From: Cellvibrionales bacterium UBA2618
Lineage (GTDB): Bacteria > Pseudomonadota > Gammaproteobacteria > Pseudomonadales > Porticoccaceae
Reading direction: 5' to 3'
Assembly (NCBI GenBank): GCA_002339165.1
Contig: DDJS01000073.1
Coordinates: 1-7,590, forward strand
Length of the DNA stretch: 7,590 bases
Made by a program: the position numbers and the translations under genes. The notes beneath the pieces are model-generated. The model saw only the letters and a list, made by a program, of their open reading frames with translations. It did not search any database and was not told where the DNA came from. Numbering within the stretch: position 1 is the stretch's first letter; every line of letters starts with the position of its first letter. This document shows, in pieces, positions 7,480 to 7,590 of this stretch.

Positions 7480-7554
7480 GCAGGACACCACAACGACGAA
7501 GAGGTGATTGCCGAGAACTTTGCCAAGGCGCTGCGCGTTCTGCGCAGCGTTTGA
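7480..7554 (+). other. hutF: In-frame continuation of hutF past the TAG stop
   Basis: Directly after the hutF TAG, the same frame stays open for 24 codons to TGA at 7552-7554. The peptide begins AGHHNDEE and ends ENFAKALRVLRSV. HutF proteins end with a strand like GRWVV, a turn like RDGRH, an acidic pair and a short amphipathic helix rich in Ala, Phe, Leu and Arg. KWRI-stop-AGHHNDEE followed by the helix fits that pattern with no gap, so the TAG replaces one sense codon. With it the protein would be 460 residues, the usual family size. There is no start codon or Shine-Dalgarno pointing to a separate small gene. Confidence 0.7.
7529..7549 (+). terminator. GC-rich hairpin downstream of hutF
   Basis: CGCTGCGC (7529-7536) and GCGCAGCG (7542-7549) form a perfect 8-bp stem with the 5-base loop GTTCT, followed by only TTT. 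G-U and A-U pairs could extend the stem outward by three. It lies 50 bases after the hutF TAG but inside the in-frame tail. It could be a terminator with a short U-run, or simply the result of the repeated Leu-Arg codons. Confidence 0.4.
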
Positions 7555-7590
7555 GCGCGATTCATATAGCGGTTTAGTGAGCGATACAAA

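Noticed and set aside
1..7590. Mobile elements, CRISPR arrays, tRNA or rRNA genes, or a novel defence system
   Set aside because: No direct repeat arrays, terminal inverted repeats, transposase-like frames or RNA gene landmarks were seen. Nearly all the sequence is accounted for by six hut genes and two short control regions.

Overview
This window is a nearly complete histidine-utilisation (hut) locus. All five enzymes of the five-step route from L-histidine to L-glutamate are recognisable, together with the GntR-type repressor HutC. Moderate GC, the five-step HutF/HutG route and the hutC/hutF arrangement suggest a proteobacterium, most likely a gammaproteobacterium. No rRNA or tRNA is present to test this, so the taxonomy is inference.

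Layout, left to right. Positions 1-708 (minus) hold hutG, N-formylglutamate deformylase, cut by the left window edge. Positions 705-2258 (minus) hold hutH, histidine ammonia-lyase. Positions 2273-3970 (minus) hold hutU, urocanase. These three form a tight hutU-hutH-hutG operon, with a 14-base gap and then a 4-base overlap. A divergent control region follows (about 3971-4092), with a perfect 12-bp palindromic HutC-type operator at 4015-4026. Positions 4093-5322 (plus) hold hutI, imidazolonepropionase, which converges on hutC (5354-6082, minus) across a 31-base gap. A second divergent control region (6083-6171) carries a closely related operator at 6107-6118 and separates hutC from hutF (6172-7479, plus), formimidoylglutamate deiminase. 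The last 111 bases hold an in-frame continuation of hutF beyond its stop codon, and a GC-rich hairpin.

How it works together. HutH makes urocanate, HutU makes imidazolonepropionate, HutI makes N-formimidoylglutamate, HutF deiminates this to N-formylglutamate, and HutG releases glutamate and formate. HutC probably binds both operators and so controls all four transcription units, including its own gene. In known hut systems urocanate is the inducer. No histidine transporter or hutD is visible here.

The most unusual point is hutF. Its frame ends in TAG at 7477-7479, but the 24 codons after it, up to a TGA at 7552-7554, read like the missing C-terminal tail of the HutF family. This suggests a premature amber codon, a base error, or possibly readthrough. 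Otherwise this is a classical catabolic locus, and I see no new type of system in it.
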